From: Coenobita brevimanus
Lineage: Eukaryota > Arthropoda > Malacostraca > Decapoda > Coenobitidae
DNA length: 64,000 nucleotides
Assembly: GCA_032717465.1 (NCBI GenBank)
Contig: CM064732.1
Span: forward strand, 36,024,322 to 36,088,321
Direction of reading: 5' to 3'
Part shown: positions 14,153 to 23,759 of the stretch, in pieces
How positions within the stretch are numbered: the first letter of the stretch is position 1
Layout: the number at the start of each line of letters is the position of its first letter
Program-made: the position numbers and the translations under genes
The notes under the pieces: generated by a model
What the model was told of the DNA's origin: nothing
The model's database searches: none
The model's input: the letters and a program-made list of their open reading frames with translations, nothing else

Positions 14153-14936
14153 TATTACATCCCCGTCCCACACTGCCACAGGCTCCAACAGCAGTTGTTC
14201 AGCATAGGAAGGACGTTGCCCAGTGAGTTGTTCTTCCTATGGTCAGCCTTTAGGTGTCACTGTACAGTACACAAGATCAGTTGAGGCGTTGTAAATAAAC
14301 ACTGGCTTCTTAAGTTCATTGTCTTTATATTCCAAATAATTTAACGGAATGCCTTCCAACTTCACTTCACTATTCTCACAAGCCCTGGAGCTATACAAAC
14401 TTTACTAACTTAATTACACTTAATGCTTGACAACACTTCACTGTTTTCGCAAATACCGATGATATACAAACTTCAGTAACAGTTCACTGTTTGCCAACAA
14501 CACTTCACTGTTATCACAAGTACCGAAAATATACAAACTACACTGACACTACACTCAAACTAAATTGAAAACTGACTGAACTGCTCAAGTCTCTTCCTCA
14601 TCCTTATATACCTTACATTAGAAAATTCCAGCACACACTCGACGGGGAGAGAGTTAAAACAGTTACCAACTAGGAGACATCAAAACATCCAGAGTTTTCT
14701 TACATTACATAACACTATAAATTATTTAGCATATAAACTTAAATTAGGTTACATAATTTAACAAGCAATCACATAAATAAAACATTATAGAAAAAGAACA
14801 AAAATGAATGCATACCTTACGAAACAACTACGCTTGCAAACAGCAGGCAAACTGGCAACTCTGACTCGTACTGGAACTACGTTAAATATCGGGTTCTCAA
14901 CTACGTACAGTAACTGGCAAATCCCGCTTCTTAACA
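14153..14936 (-). repeat. 3' LTR of the LTR retrotransposon
   Basis: Matches 19081-19856 along its whole length (CCCACACTGCCACAGGCTCC, AAATAAACACTGGCTTCTTA, CAAACAGCAGGCAAACTGGC) and ends CTTCTTAACA. Its outer end is mutated to TATTACAT where the other LTR has TGTTATGT. Confidence 0.92.
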
Positions 14937-14949
14937 CTACCCCCTCGCT
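14937..14949 (-). other. Polypurine tract
   Basis: On the minus strand the bases directly before the 3' LTR read GCGAGGGGGTAG, a purine run where plus-strand priming is expected in LTR retrotransposons. Confidence 0.6.
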
Positions 14950-15039
14950 AGTCCCTTGTCAACCCGACAAAACTACGCAATATATACAAACATACACCTT
15001 AATCCTAATGAAACATCTAACTATTCACAAAATAAACCT

Positions 15040-16345
15040 TTAACTTATCAGGTCTTCTCCTATGCCGCTTCCAACAACGACCTTGCACCTCCATACAGTC
15101 CATTCCTCCTGGACGGTCTTGGTCCTCTTCCTGATTCGCTTCTTTTCTTGGGAAACTGTCACCATGCTCTTGCACTTCACCTCCTTGGTCCTGCTCAACA
15201 CCCTCGGCTGCAGGTGAGCACGATTCCACGGAGACGTCCCACCTGTACTGCCCTGGCCCATGGCACTGCCACAGATGGTTCACGTGTACCACCTTTGGGC
15301 GAGACTTCCTGCCTCACCGAATCCGATACGTTATGTCTGATAGGGGTCCAACACAGTGTAAGGCCTGTTCCCCGGGCTCTGCAGCTTCGGTGATTGTCCC
15401 TTCTTCCTCTGATGATTATATAACAAAACTTTGTCACCATCCTTGAAACTCACCTCACTTGCCTTGGCATCATACTTGCACTTCATCATCCATGAAGCTC
15501 ACCTCACTTGCCTTGGCATCATACTTATACTTTATCACCTCTCCTGAAAACTTAAGGGCTCCTTGCACTTGATGATGTACCTCGGTCAGCCTTTCCTGAA
15601 GTTGCTTCGCATAGTTGGAGGTGTCTTTCGGCAGCTGTTCACCGGAGAATCTTCCCAGTAACAAGTCAATGGGTAAGCATAACTCGTGGCCCAACATCAG
15701 TTTTGCAGGGGTGTAGCCAGTAGACTCATGGGATGCAGACTGATATGCCATCAACAACACAGGTAATTTCTGGTCCCATTCTGTTTGTCCCTCTGTGCAG
15801 TATGTGGCCTGTTCTTGTCCTAGGCTCCAGTTGAATCTCTCCACCATCCCATCTGACTGTGACCTTTGTGGAGTCGTCCTGGTCTTCCTGATCCCCAGTA
15901 ACTTGCAACACTCACGGAACACAGCAGACTCGAAGTTTCTACCCAGGTCTGAATGAAGCTCCTGTGGCATTCCAAAACGACAGAAAAACTGGTTAACCAA
16001 CGCCTCAGCAACAGTCGCTGCCTCTTGATCGGGGATGGCATTGGCTTCTGGCCACTTTGTGAAACAGTCCATGGCGACATATATATACTGGTTTCCTCTT
16101 TCAGTGAGTGGCAAAGGTCCAGCAATGTCCGCTGCGACTCTATCCATCAGTGCACCCACTTGGTACAGCTGAAGAGGGGTGCAATGACGTTTCTTGGGTT
16201 CCTTCTTGGCATAACACACATCACAGGCCCGACACCACTCTTCAGTATCCTGATGCATGCCAATCCAGTAGAACCTCTGTTGCAACAGGCTTAGAGTTTT
16301 CATCACTCCCAGGTGCCCACTAGTGATCTGGTTATGGGATTCATC
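15040..16345 (-). pseudogene. Retrotransposon integrase (Ty3/gypsy type)
   Basis: The main ORF (16306-15470, 278 residues) holds the integrase core. Upstream in the same region HNQITSGHLGVMKTL and RACDVCYAKK form the H2C2 zinc-binding segment (His, His, CDVC). The catalytic triad is visible as Asp in AADIAGPLP, Asp in ELHSDLGRNFES and Glu in DGMVERFNWSLG. The C-terminal part continues in another frame (SFKDGDKVLLYNHQRKKG), because a 49-bp tandem duplication at 15444-15541 shifts the frame and creates the stop at 15470. The core could be close to intact, but the element lacks RT and the C-terminus is broken. Integrase would insert the cDNA into chromosomal DNA. Confidence 0.88.
15444..15541. 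repeat. 49-bp tandem duplication inside integrase
   Basis: CTCACCTCACTTGCCTTGGC occurs at two positions 49 bp apart. The duplication encodes a second YDAKASEVSF and is not a multiple of three, so it shifts the reading frame. Confidence 0.85.
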
Positions 16346-16441
16346 CCAAGATCTCAGACCTCAATTTCTTCAGAACCACCAGTTGCGAGTTCTTGCTGAG
16401 GCTGTCAGGTGTCTCCCACTGATGCTCCAGAAGTCCGTTGT

Positions 16442-16930
16442 TCAGACAAGGAAGCACCGTCTTTCAAAATTTTCCACTTCCCGTGCCTGCACCTTTCTTG
16501 CCTTGAATCCTGCACTATGACCTGCCTGAAAAGTGGATGTACTGGACCTGATGTAGGACTCAAATTCTAGAGCCCTGGCTAGTGCTTCTTGCATGCTTTT
16601 TGGTTGTGCCTTCTTCACTTGCACTTTCAACTCTGCACTGTCAAGAGCATCGACGAACTAGTCCCTCAAAATAGCCAAGAGGTTAGGTGCTGCTCCAGGG
16701 TACGCGTTGTATGTCATACTCTCCATGTCATGACCAAGCTGCTGTAGTGATTTGCTTTGAGCCCATACACGGCTCCAGAATCTTGCTCTGCCTCATCTCA
16801 TACATGGTCCCATATTTGCGCTTCAGCACTTCCACTAGAGACTGATAACTGTTCCTCTCCCCTACGGACATCTGGACCAGAATTTCCATTGCGGCACCCT
16901 TAACCTGCCAGCTCCTGTTGACGTAAATAG
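16442..16930 (-). pseudogene. gag capsid-like segment of the LTR retrotransposon
   Basis: Minus-strand reading gives GAAMEILVQMSVGERNSYQ, then LVEVLKRKYGTMYEMRQSK (about 16890-16760), and further on AQPKSMQEALARALEFESYI (about 16615-16560). This resembles the capsid C-terminal region and post-capsid segment of Ty3/gypsy Gag proteins. No CCHC zinc knuckle is present, because the sequence jumps to pre-integrase near 16440. Frame changes separate the two recognisable pieces. Confidence 0.65.
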
Positions 16931-17648
16931 GCGCCCATCATTTTGTCATTGTGACTTCCATTGACATTTATACTGTAAATTCGCCGCTATTGCAAGTCCG
17001 TCATTTGCACATTTTTCAAATTTCTTGTGTGAATTTTGGTATGTATACACGGAACACCTTCCTCTACCCGATGCCAGGCGGGGACAACGCCTTACCCTGC
17101 ATGACCTCCCACCCCCCCCACATGCCTTTGTCTCAGCATCTCACCTGTTACCAGTGACCTGGCCAGAAAAGACATGTCGTGCCACGGTACGAAATTCAAG
17201 GCCAGAGTGATTCCCCAATCAATGACAATGTGGAGGACAATGTTTATGTAGCATTAGAGGAAGAAACAGTTAGGAATGATGATCAGGTAATGTTGCCAAA
17301 CTAGGTGCGGTATGTTGATGTGTTTGTTGAGTGAAACAATGCTTATATCGCCTATATTACTGTGTGAAAACCGATATACTCTTGTACTACATATAAAATT
17401 GTACCAAATAAATAAATAAATACCTATTATGAGTGGCTTGGAATAGTTACCCCTCCCATAGGACACGTTTTCTCTGGAGTGAGGCCCCATGAAAACACAG
17501 CCTGGTGAGGATGTTGTTACCTGTACCATCATTTTTAAGCTCAGGTGAGCAATTTCTCTATGAAATGTCAATGTTTCTCATAAAAAAGCAGAGGTTTTAG
17601 CCCCCCCCCCCAAAAAAAAATCGAAAATGGACTGGGGGAGGTCATAGG
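16931..17648. other. Unassigned insert-like stretch in the LTR element
   Basis: This stretch separates the two gag segments and matches neither. I recognise no coding motif. It may be an older insertion, or untranslated leader of a diverged element. Confidence 0.4.
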
Positions 17649-17652
17649 TTAA

Positions 17653-17833
17653 CCCATTGGATCCCAGGGGCGCTGGGCGAGGCATGGCACTGGGAGGGTA
17701 CTAAGCGTACTGCCCTCTGCCTATCGGCTCATAGTCGCCAAGCTCATAGGTCCCTACTGGGTGTTCCCTACTTTATAAAGACTTGAAAAATCCCAGTTCA
17801 GGTCCAATACTCGGGACACTGGGCTCCAGTGGA
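17653..17833. mobile_element. piggyBac-type MITE, copy 1 (181 bp)
   Basis: Bounded by TTAA at 17649-17652 and TTAA at 17834-17837. The left end reads CCCATTGGATCCCAG. The right end, reverse complemented, reads TCCACTGGAGCCCAGTG, an imperfect inverted repeat. TTAA target duplications with CCC-starting ends are typical of piggyBac. There is no ORF, so it is non-autonomous. Confidence 0.78.
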
Positions 17834-17865
17834 TTAAAGAGACTGATAGGTTTGCCAGCCATTAA

Positions 17866-18046
17866 CCCACTGGATCCCAGGGGCGCTGGGCGAGGCGTGG
17901 CACTGGGAGGGTACTAAGCGTACCGCCGTCCGTCTATCGACTCATAGTCGCCAAGCTCATAGGTTCCCACCTGGGGGTTCCATACTTTATAAAGTCTTGA
18001 GAAATCCCAGTTCTGTCCAGTATTCGGGACACTGGGCTCCAATGGG
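17866..18046. mobile_element. piggyBac-type MITE, copy 2 (181 bp)
   Basis: Bounded by TTAA at 17862-17865 and 18047-18050. The ends read CCCACTGGATCCCAG and, from the other side, CCCATTGGAGCCCAGTG. It has the same length and orientation as copy 1 (shared core GGGCGCTGGGCGAGGC and ATAGTCGCCAAGCTCATAGG). The two are separated by 24 bp. Confidence 0.8.
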
Positions 18047-18157
18047 TTAAAAATCTGCCAGGATGGGGTAGGTTAAAGATAGTAGCAAGCTGCATTGCTC
18101 TCTGCTTATCATCCCAACCATTCTGATCAGGAAGTAACTCAAACTGTGCATGGAAAG

Positions 18158-18830
18158 CTAATCAAGATACTCTAACATCAAATTCCTGAGGTTTCTTTTA
18201 ATTGGACCCCCATTATAGCCATGCACTTCACTGGTTTGGGGCCTAAAAACTGGGGCAGCATAATCAAGTCCAGGACTTAAAACTTGTGCATTCTGATTAT
18301 TCAACCCTGTAATGCTGCCTTTAGGTGCCTGGGATCCTGGGTAAAGATTCACTTCATACACATTGTCCATTCTTTTCATATGCTCCCTGTACAATAACCT
18401 GAGGCTCAGCAGTACAATATTTCTCTACAGCCTCAAATTTCTCACTAATTATCTTCACATGGTCAACTACATGCTTCAACTGGTTATCTACATGCTGTCT
18501 GCACTCCGTCATGATTACTTCACTAATCTCCAGCTGGTTATCTACATGCTTCAGCTGGTCGTCTAGAAGCTGTCTGAACTCGATCACGTTATTGCTTACC
18601 TCACACTTCAGCAGCCATAGCTCAGCATATATTTCCTCCTTCAATTGTTCCTGTTCTTCCTTCATTTGCCCCATAAAAGCATCTAGCTCTCCTTGCATTC
18701 TCAGTTGTAGTTCCCTCTGTTGCTCCTGTATTGCCTGCTGAAGTTGTTCATATTGTTCTTCTTGTTCTTCACATTGTGCCTCTAACTGTTCTTTGAGTTC
18801 TTTCAGTCCTTCATTCTGTGCCTGTAGTCC
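18158..18830 (-). pseudogene. Coiled-coil N-terminal gag-like region of the LTR retrotransposon
   Basis: Minus-strand ORFs (18698-18354 and 18394-18158) encode a Glu/Gln/Leu-rich helical stretch (LDAFMGQMKEEQEQLKEEI) with repeated QLKHVDNQL-type units, probably a coiled coil. Farther upstream to about 18960 the DNA is a decayed repeat of the same CAA/GAA-rich kind. Position between the primer site and the capsid-like segment suggests a Gag N-terminal domain, but there is no diagnostic motif. A separate host protein is unlikely because the piece lies inside the LTR pair. Confidence 0.5.
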
Positions 18831-19061
18831 TTCATTCTATGCTTGTAGTTGGACACTTGTGCTTGTAACTGTTCTTTCAGTTCTTTGTTTTGAGCTTGTA
18901 ATTTTGTCCTTTAAGTTCTTTCTGTCATTCATTCAGTACCTGTGGTTGTGTTTGTAATTGCTCATAATTGAACCCAGTGATGCCTTTTTCTGCCTAGCTT
19001 GGCCTCTTGTCTGTACTCCTACCTCCATGTCGAAGGTTAGAATCACTGCAGCCCTTAATAA

Positions 19062-19079
19062 TCCACATTTCTGACACCA
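19062..19079 (-). other. Primer-binding site, tRNA-Leu-like
   Basis: The two bases after the 5' LTR (minus-strand sense) are followed by a stretch whose plus-strand form ends TTCTGACACCA. This equals the 3' end, CCA included, of many leucine tRNAs. It lies 1-2 bases from the LTR, as expected for a minus-strand primer site. Confidence 0.65.
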
Positions 19080-19080
19080 C

Positions 19081-19856
19081 TGTTATGTCCCCGTCCCACA
19101 CTGCCACAGGCTCCAACAGCAGCAGTTCAGTTCAGGAAGGTTGCCCAATGAGTTGTTCTTCCTATGGTCAGCCTTTAGGTGTACAGTACACATGATCAGC
19201 TGAAGCATAAATAAACACTGGCTTCTTAAGTTCACTGTCTTTATTTTCCAAATAATTACACTTAATGCTTTACACTTTCACTATTCTCACAAGCACTGGA
19301 GCTATACAAACTTTACTAACTGCAGTTACACTTAATACTTGGCAACATTTCATTGTTTTCACAAGTACCGATGGTATACAAACTTCAGTAACATTTCACT
19401 GTTTGCCAACAACATTTCACTGTTTTCACGAGTTCTGAAAATATACAAACTACACTGACACTGCACTCAAAGTAAATTGAAAACCGACTGAACTGCTCTA
19501 GTCTCTTCCTCATCCATATATAGCCTTACATTACTCTAAAAAATTCCAACACACACTCGACAGGGCAACAGTTGGAACAGTTACCAACTAGGAGACATTA
19601 AAACATCCAGTTTTCTTACATAACACTATAAATTATTTAGCATACAAACTTAAATTAGATTATATAATTTAACAAGCAATCACATAAATAAATTATTATA
19701 GAGAAAAAGACCACACAAATTAATGCATAACTTACGTAACAACTACGCTCGCAAACAGCAGGCAAACTGGCAACTCTCATACGAGAACTACGGTAAATAT
19801 CAGGAATCAGTGAGAAATTTCTCGACTACTGAGCTGGCAAATCTTGCTTCTTAACA
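19081..19856 (-). repeat. 5' LTR of the LTR retrotransposon
   Basis: 776 bp with TGTTA/TAACA inverted ends, matching 14153-14936. It should hold the element's promoter, but I did not identify a TATA box with confidence. Confidence 0.92.
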
Positions 19857-19877
19857 CATTGTTCTCATGATGTTTAA

Positions 19878-19908
<31 letters not shown>

Positions 19909-19912
<4 letters not shown>

Positions 19913-20500
19913 AATCATGTGTGTTTCGATGTCTAAATATGGCTGATTGACCTGAAAACAGTGCCAAATTTAGGAGGGGTACTATCCATACAGTCGTTTA
20001 TAGGTCAGGAGTTTTTTGATTTTCAGTGTTTTTTTCTTTTTTTTCTTTTTTTTTTTTTTGTGTTTTGCATAACTTTGGATATTGCTATGTGTGTTTTGAT
20101 GTGTAAATATGGTAGATTGACCTGAAAACAGTGCCACAATTAGGATTGGTATTGTACATAGAGTCGTGTATAAGTTGGGTGTTTTTTTCGTTTTCATTTT
20201 TTTTTTTCATGGTTCTCTTGGCGTTTGGCATTACTTTGGATATTACTACTGTGTTTTGATGTCTAAATGTGGCAGATTGACCTGAAAATAGTGCCAGAAT
20301 TAGGAAAGGTAGAGTACATATATTGGTGTATAAGTTGGGTGTTTTTGGTTTTCAGTGTTTTTTTTTTAATGGTTTTCTTGGTGTTTAGCATTACTTTAGA
20401 TATTCCTATCGTGTTTTGATGTCTAAATAAGCCCGAATGACCGGAAAACACTGCCATATTAAGCACAGGTACTGTACAAAGATGTTAGGTATAGGTTGGA
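19909..20500. repeat. Tandem repeat, about 160-168-bp unit, 3.7 copies
   Basis: GTTTTGATGTCTAAAT (with small variants) recurs at about 19926, 20093, 20254 and 20411. Each is followed by GATTGACCTGAAAACAGTGCC and a T-rich stretch ending near ATTACTTTGGATATT. A 30-base poly-A run (19879-19908) precedes the array. The last unit is partial and leads into a Tigger-like end at 20541. Confidence 0.88.
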
Positions 20501-20540
20501 GGTGGGTAGAGGTAGGGTCTGGGTGTGGTAGGGGAATAGT

Positions 20541-20610
20541 ATTGTTTATTCGGATGTTGCAACTATCCGGACATGCCTTTGGCTCTATTATGTCCGGATA
20601 CATGTAGGAT
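20541..20610. mobile_element. Tigger-like transposon end fragment
   Basis: Resembles the end at 10791: TATTCGGATGTTGCAACTAT, TATCCGGACATG and TTTGGCTCTATTA in the same order. Weak, sequence-only assignment. Confidence 0.35.
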
Positions 20611-20615
20611 TAGTG

Positions 20616-20617
<2 letters not shown>

Positions 20618-20648
<31 letters not shown>
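20618..20648. repeat. (GA)n microsatellite
   Basis: GA array with one AA interruption. The following 550 bp (20650-21195) hold no recognisable gene. Confidence 0.93.
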
Positions 20649-20654
<6 letters not shown>

Positions 20655-21197
20655 AATCAGGAAGAATAAATATGGGGGACAGTGATGAAAACTAGAGTGT
20701 TTGATGGAACAGAGGCAATGTGGATTGTTTTGGCACACATTGTAGACTGAAGTATGAAAGAAAACTGCTGTTTATGAAGAGGAGATGAAAATAGTCAGGG
20801 AGGGAGAAAGTCAAAAGAAACAAATTTTTAAATAAACATGCTCAAACAAGATTACTATATGTATTTTTTTAGGGGGTATGACATACGATTCTTATTTTTG
20901 CTGTAAAGCAAATAGTAAGGAAAGTCACATACTTGGCGAGACAACTGAGAAAGTTAGCAGGTGTTACATATATATATAAATAATACTTTTCCTGTATATC
21001 CTGTTTCTTCCTTACCTGAATAAAACTGTCCTGGTTTAGCTAGCTTATGATCCGTCATTTCGGCAATCACACAAATGAGGTAATGAGAACAATCTAAAGC
21101 CCTGCAAATACTGTACGTTCGATTTCTTTCAACCAAAGTAAATTGTCTAGTGTTAGCAAAAATATAAGCAAACATGACGGACGATGGCAGTGAAATG

Positions 21198-21292
21198 TTT
21201 AACCCATTCAGTGCGAGGACGTCATTTTTACTTTACTCTTGCGTTTTTCAAACAATTTATTAACTTTAGTGAAAATTTCGCAGTGAAGGGGT
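21198..21292. mobile_element. Possible short TTAA-type MITE
   Basis: The left end is TTAACCCATTCAGTGCG. The right end, reverse complemented, is CAACCCCTTCACTGCG. A related start (CAACCCTTTCAGTATGATAA) occurs near 55018. The right flank is TTGCAA rather than TTAA, so the call is tentative. Confidence 0.35.
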
Positions 21293-21689
21293 TGCAAAAC
21301 AATCCCCATTAAATTCCTACATAAATGAAAAGCCTCACAAAACCTAAAAAAAAAAAAAAAATGCTGTATAGCAAGTGGACAAAAGATACCTTTGATAAAC
21401 GGCAATTCCACCCCCTCGCGTATTTTATTGTAAGAGTGCGAAAGTAAAAGTCGAAAGGTTTATGAGGGAAGAGGAGGGGCGAACACCGAGGGTCCCACCC
21501 TTTTTAAACTTTGGTCCGGGTGAAGATCTGCTGCTGTGCAAAATTTCGTGCGCCTAAGTAAATAATATGTTCTTGTCTCCCCTCGGTGACAAGTTCTCAA
21601 TTTCTCCCCCCTCCTCCTCCCGTGAAGGATGGCCATCTGAGGTCTTTCCCTGCCTAAAAAGTAGCGAACGTTTACCAGAATGCAAATTT

Positions 21690-21770
21690 CGTTTTCCTTG
21701 GTGACAAAACCTTCTAAGCACGGTCATAGCTATGACTGTGCTTAGAAATTTTGACCAGGAACCCCGTGGG
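21690..21770. repeat. Palindrome with weaker flanking inverted repeat
   Basis: TCTAAGCACGGTCATAG (21713-21729) is followed at once by its near-perfect reverse complement to 21746, with a single mismatched pair and no loop. Weaker pairing (TTCCTTGGTGACAAAACC versus a GGTTCCTGGTCAAAATT-type partner) extends outward on both sides. Confidence 0.75.
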
Positions 21771-22227
21771 CTGATCCCTGAGCCCCCCTTTCCCCCGCAT
21801 TGGACTGTAGTGGTCTCAACCTGCTGACTACGGATGATTATAATCAGCAGAGAGAAAAGCAAGAAGAGACTCTCTGCAAAAGCTCATGCGGCGAAAACCA
21901 TATCAGCTGATGCGATAACGTATGTCACATCAATTGAAAAGTTTCAAACTGAGCAACTTTGTAATTCATGTAAGAAAGTCGCTGAAATGGCCCTTTCCTT
22001 TATAGCCGAAACTGAAAATCGCTTAATATTAAGCCGATCCGTCAACTAAGGCAACAGCTGACATGTTAAATCAACTGAATTTTCAAGCTGAGAAACTTTT
22101 TATTTCATAAGAAAATCGCTCAGAGCTCTCCAAGAGCAGTTATTCGAACTTTCCTTAAAGGGGAGGGGAAAAAAAAGAAAAACGAGCACCACTTATAGCC
22201 CTGTTTGCTTCGCCGTAGGCATATTCA

Positions 22228-23110
22228 TCATCATCATCATCAACATCATAATCTTAACTCTCTTTCCCTGTGATATGTGGTGGGAGAGACTTAGTATTTG
22301 AACTGTTAAGCACAAAAATAATAATCAGCAAAGTGCCCAGTAAACACCATAGTAAACCAAAAGTTTTTAAATAATGTACATTCTTTTTCACAGCCATGGT
22401 GCGACTTAAATAATGTTTGTTCTTTGATTCAACGATTTTATTCAGCAGAGAGGAACCCTGTGCTACTAGAATGATAACCACTTCCAGCTTTCATTTCTAT
22501 TAATTTAGTAAAACACTGAACGATTCTATTTAGCTTTACTCTCTCGCGATCGGTGCAACTTCCTTTACCCGGTATTTATTCCAACAAAGGCCATACGATT
22601 TTACTTAACTGGGGTGAGTTAAAGAATTCTGAAAACGTTAATACTGTTACCATTGACCCTCTCATGATCCCTTAACATCGGCCGTTTGAGAACAGAGGGG
22701 CTTAAAATAAGTTCTATTAATCTTACTAGATCGTTGACGATTTTTTATTTTGATTTTGTCTCATCTAGACTACATTTAACGAATCTCAGGCGAGACGTCA
22801 TCGTAGTAAGTGGGTTTAGATGCCCGGAACACTTTTTAAAATTGATCAAATTCTTTATTTTCGCTAACTAGGGAAGGTCCTATTCAGCAGAGGAATTCTG
22901 CACGGATAAAGGGTTGAAAATAATCTTAATACCGTTGTCATGCCTGGTGTGGGATATATTTTTGAGAACTCCTGACGATTTTATTCACCTTAGAGAAGAA
23001 AGACGCAACTAAAGGACTGAATGGTCTTGGAACAAACAGCAGAAAATTAACCATAACTACCACCAAAAATTAAGTATTATATATTGGCCAGCTCTAGACA
23101 GTTTTATTCA
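22228..23110. repeat. Decayed short repeats with recurring phrases
   Basis: After a short CAT array (22228-22247), phrases of the type ACGATTTTATTCA recur at about 22432, 22519, 22597, 22738, 22850 and 22976. GTTAATACTGTTACC recurs at about 22638 and 22927. Spacing is irregular. The same phrases occur near 54260-54400. No gene is visible. Confidence 0.45.
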
Positions 23111-23158
23111 ACTATGACAGACCCTACACAACAAAAATATTGGCCCCTTGAGTTCGTC

Positions 23159-23164
<6 letters not shown>

Positions 23165-23247
<83 letters not shown>
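23165..23247. repeat. Compound microsatellite (TA)n(GA)n
   Basis: TA array then GA array directly before the tRNA-like head of SINE copy 3, exactly as at SINE copy 2. Confidence 0.98.
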
Positions 23248-23249
<2 letters not shown>

Positions 23250-23640
23250 TCTGTAGTACAGTGGTAGAGTGTGCATTTTCGTACACGGGAGAACGAGGAT
23301 TCGCGCCCCGCCAGGGTAATAAACTTTGGGAGCGTTCTACCGGCCACCTACTGCTTTGGCGGAGATAAGGGGTGCTGTGGTTGAACCAGTGTCGCGTACT
23401 ATAAAGTATGCTTGCACCCAATCGGCTTGTGCGGGACGATTACAGTTGGTTCACAGATTACGTACACATCCAAAGCCACTCCAACATTGCGGTCACATTT
23501 ACAAGCACTTCTCACCCTACATACAGTCTCTACCAGACAGCCTAAGCCAGTTGATGGAGATACATAAGGCTGTATCGTCCCCACTTCGGTCGGGAGAGGC
23601 TGGTCCTGCAGTGGACACTTAAACGGCTGATGAGATGATA
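23248..23640 (+). mobile_element. 390-bp tRNA-derived SINE, copy 3
   Basis: Head with an intact A-box region (TAGTACAGTGGTAGAG) and B box (GATTCGCGCCCCGCC). The body matches copies 1 and 2 (GTGGTTGAACCAGTGT, TTACAGTTGGTTCACAG, TCTCACCCTACATACAG, CCTAAGCCAGTTGATGGAG). It ends GGCTGATGAGATGATATA and continues into a TA array. It has the best-preserved pol III boxes of the three copies. Confidence 0.87.
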
Positions 23641-23649
23641 TATACTGTA

Positions 23650-23758
<109 letters not shown>

Positions 23759-23759
23759 A

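Larger units (their letters stand above)
14153..19856 (-). mobile_element. Ty3/gypsy-type LTR retrotransposon with complete ends and an internally deleted pol
   Basis: Two LTRs in direct orientation (14153-14936 and 19081-19856) enclose 4.1 kb. The right LTR has TGTTA...TAACA ends; the left LTR has a mutated outer end. CATT occurs at 14149-14152 and again at 19857-19860 as a 4-bp target duplication. In minus-strand reading order it has: 5' LTR, tRNA-Leu-like primer site, coiled-coil region, two MITE insertions, gag capsid-like segment, integrase, polypurine tract, 3' LTR. Protease, RT and RNase H are missing: gag sequence near 16440 is joined almost directly to pre-integrase sequence. The two LTRs differ at scattered bases and small indels, so the insertion is not recent. 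It would need help in trans to move. Confidence 0.9.

Noticed and set aside
15017..15440. Separate minus-strand genes at 15017-15292 and 15195-15440
   Set aside because: These are shifted frames of the integrase C-terminal region and the untranslated end of the LTR element.
18354..18698. Host coiled-coil protein gene
   Set aside because: It lies between the paired LTRs, on the element's coding strand, just after the primer site. It is more likely Gag-related.
14153..19856. Endogenous retrovirus with envelope
   Set aside because: No envelope-like ORF. The integrase and Gag-like parts fit a Ty3/gypsy retrotransposon.
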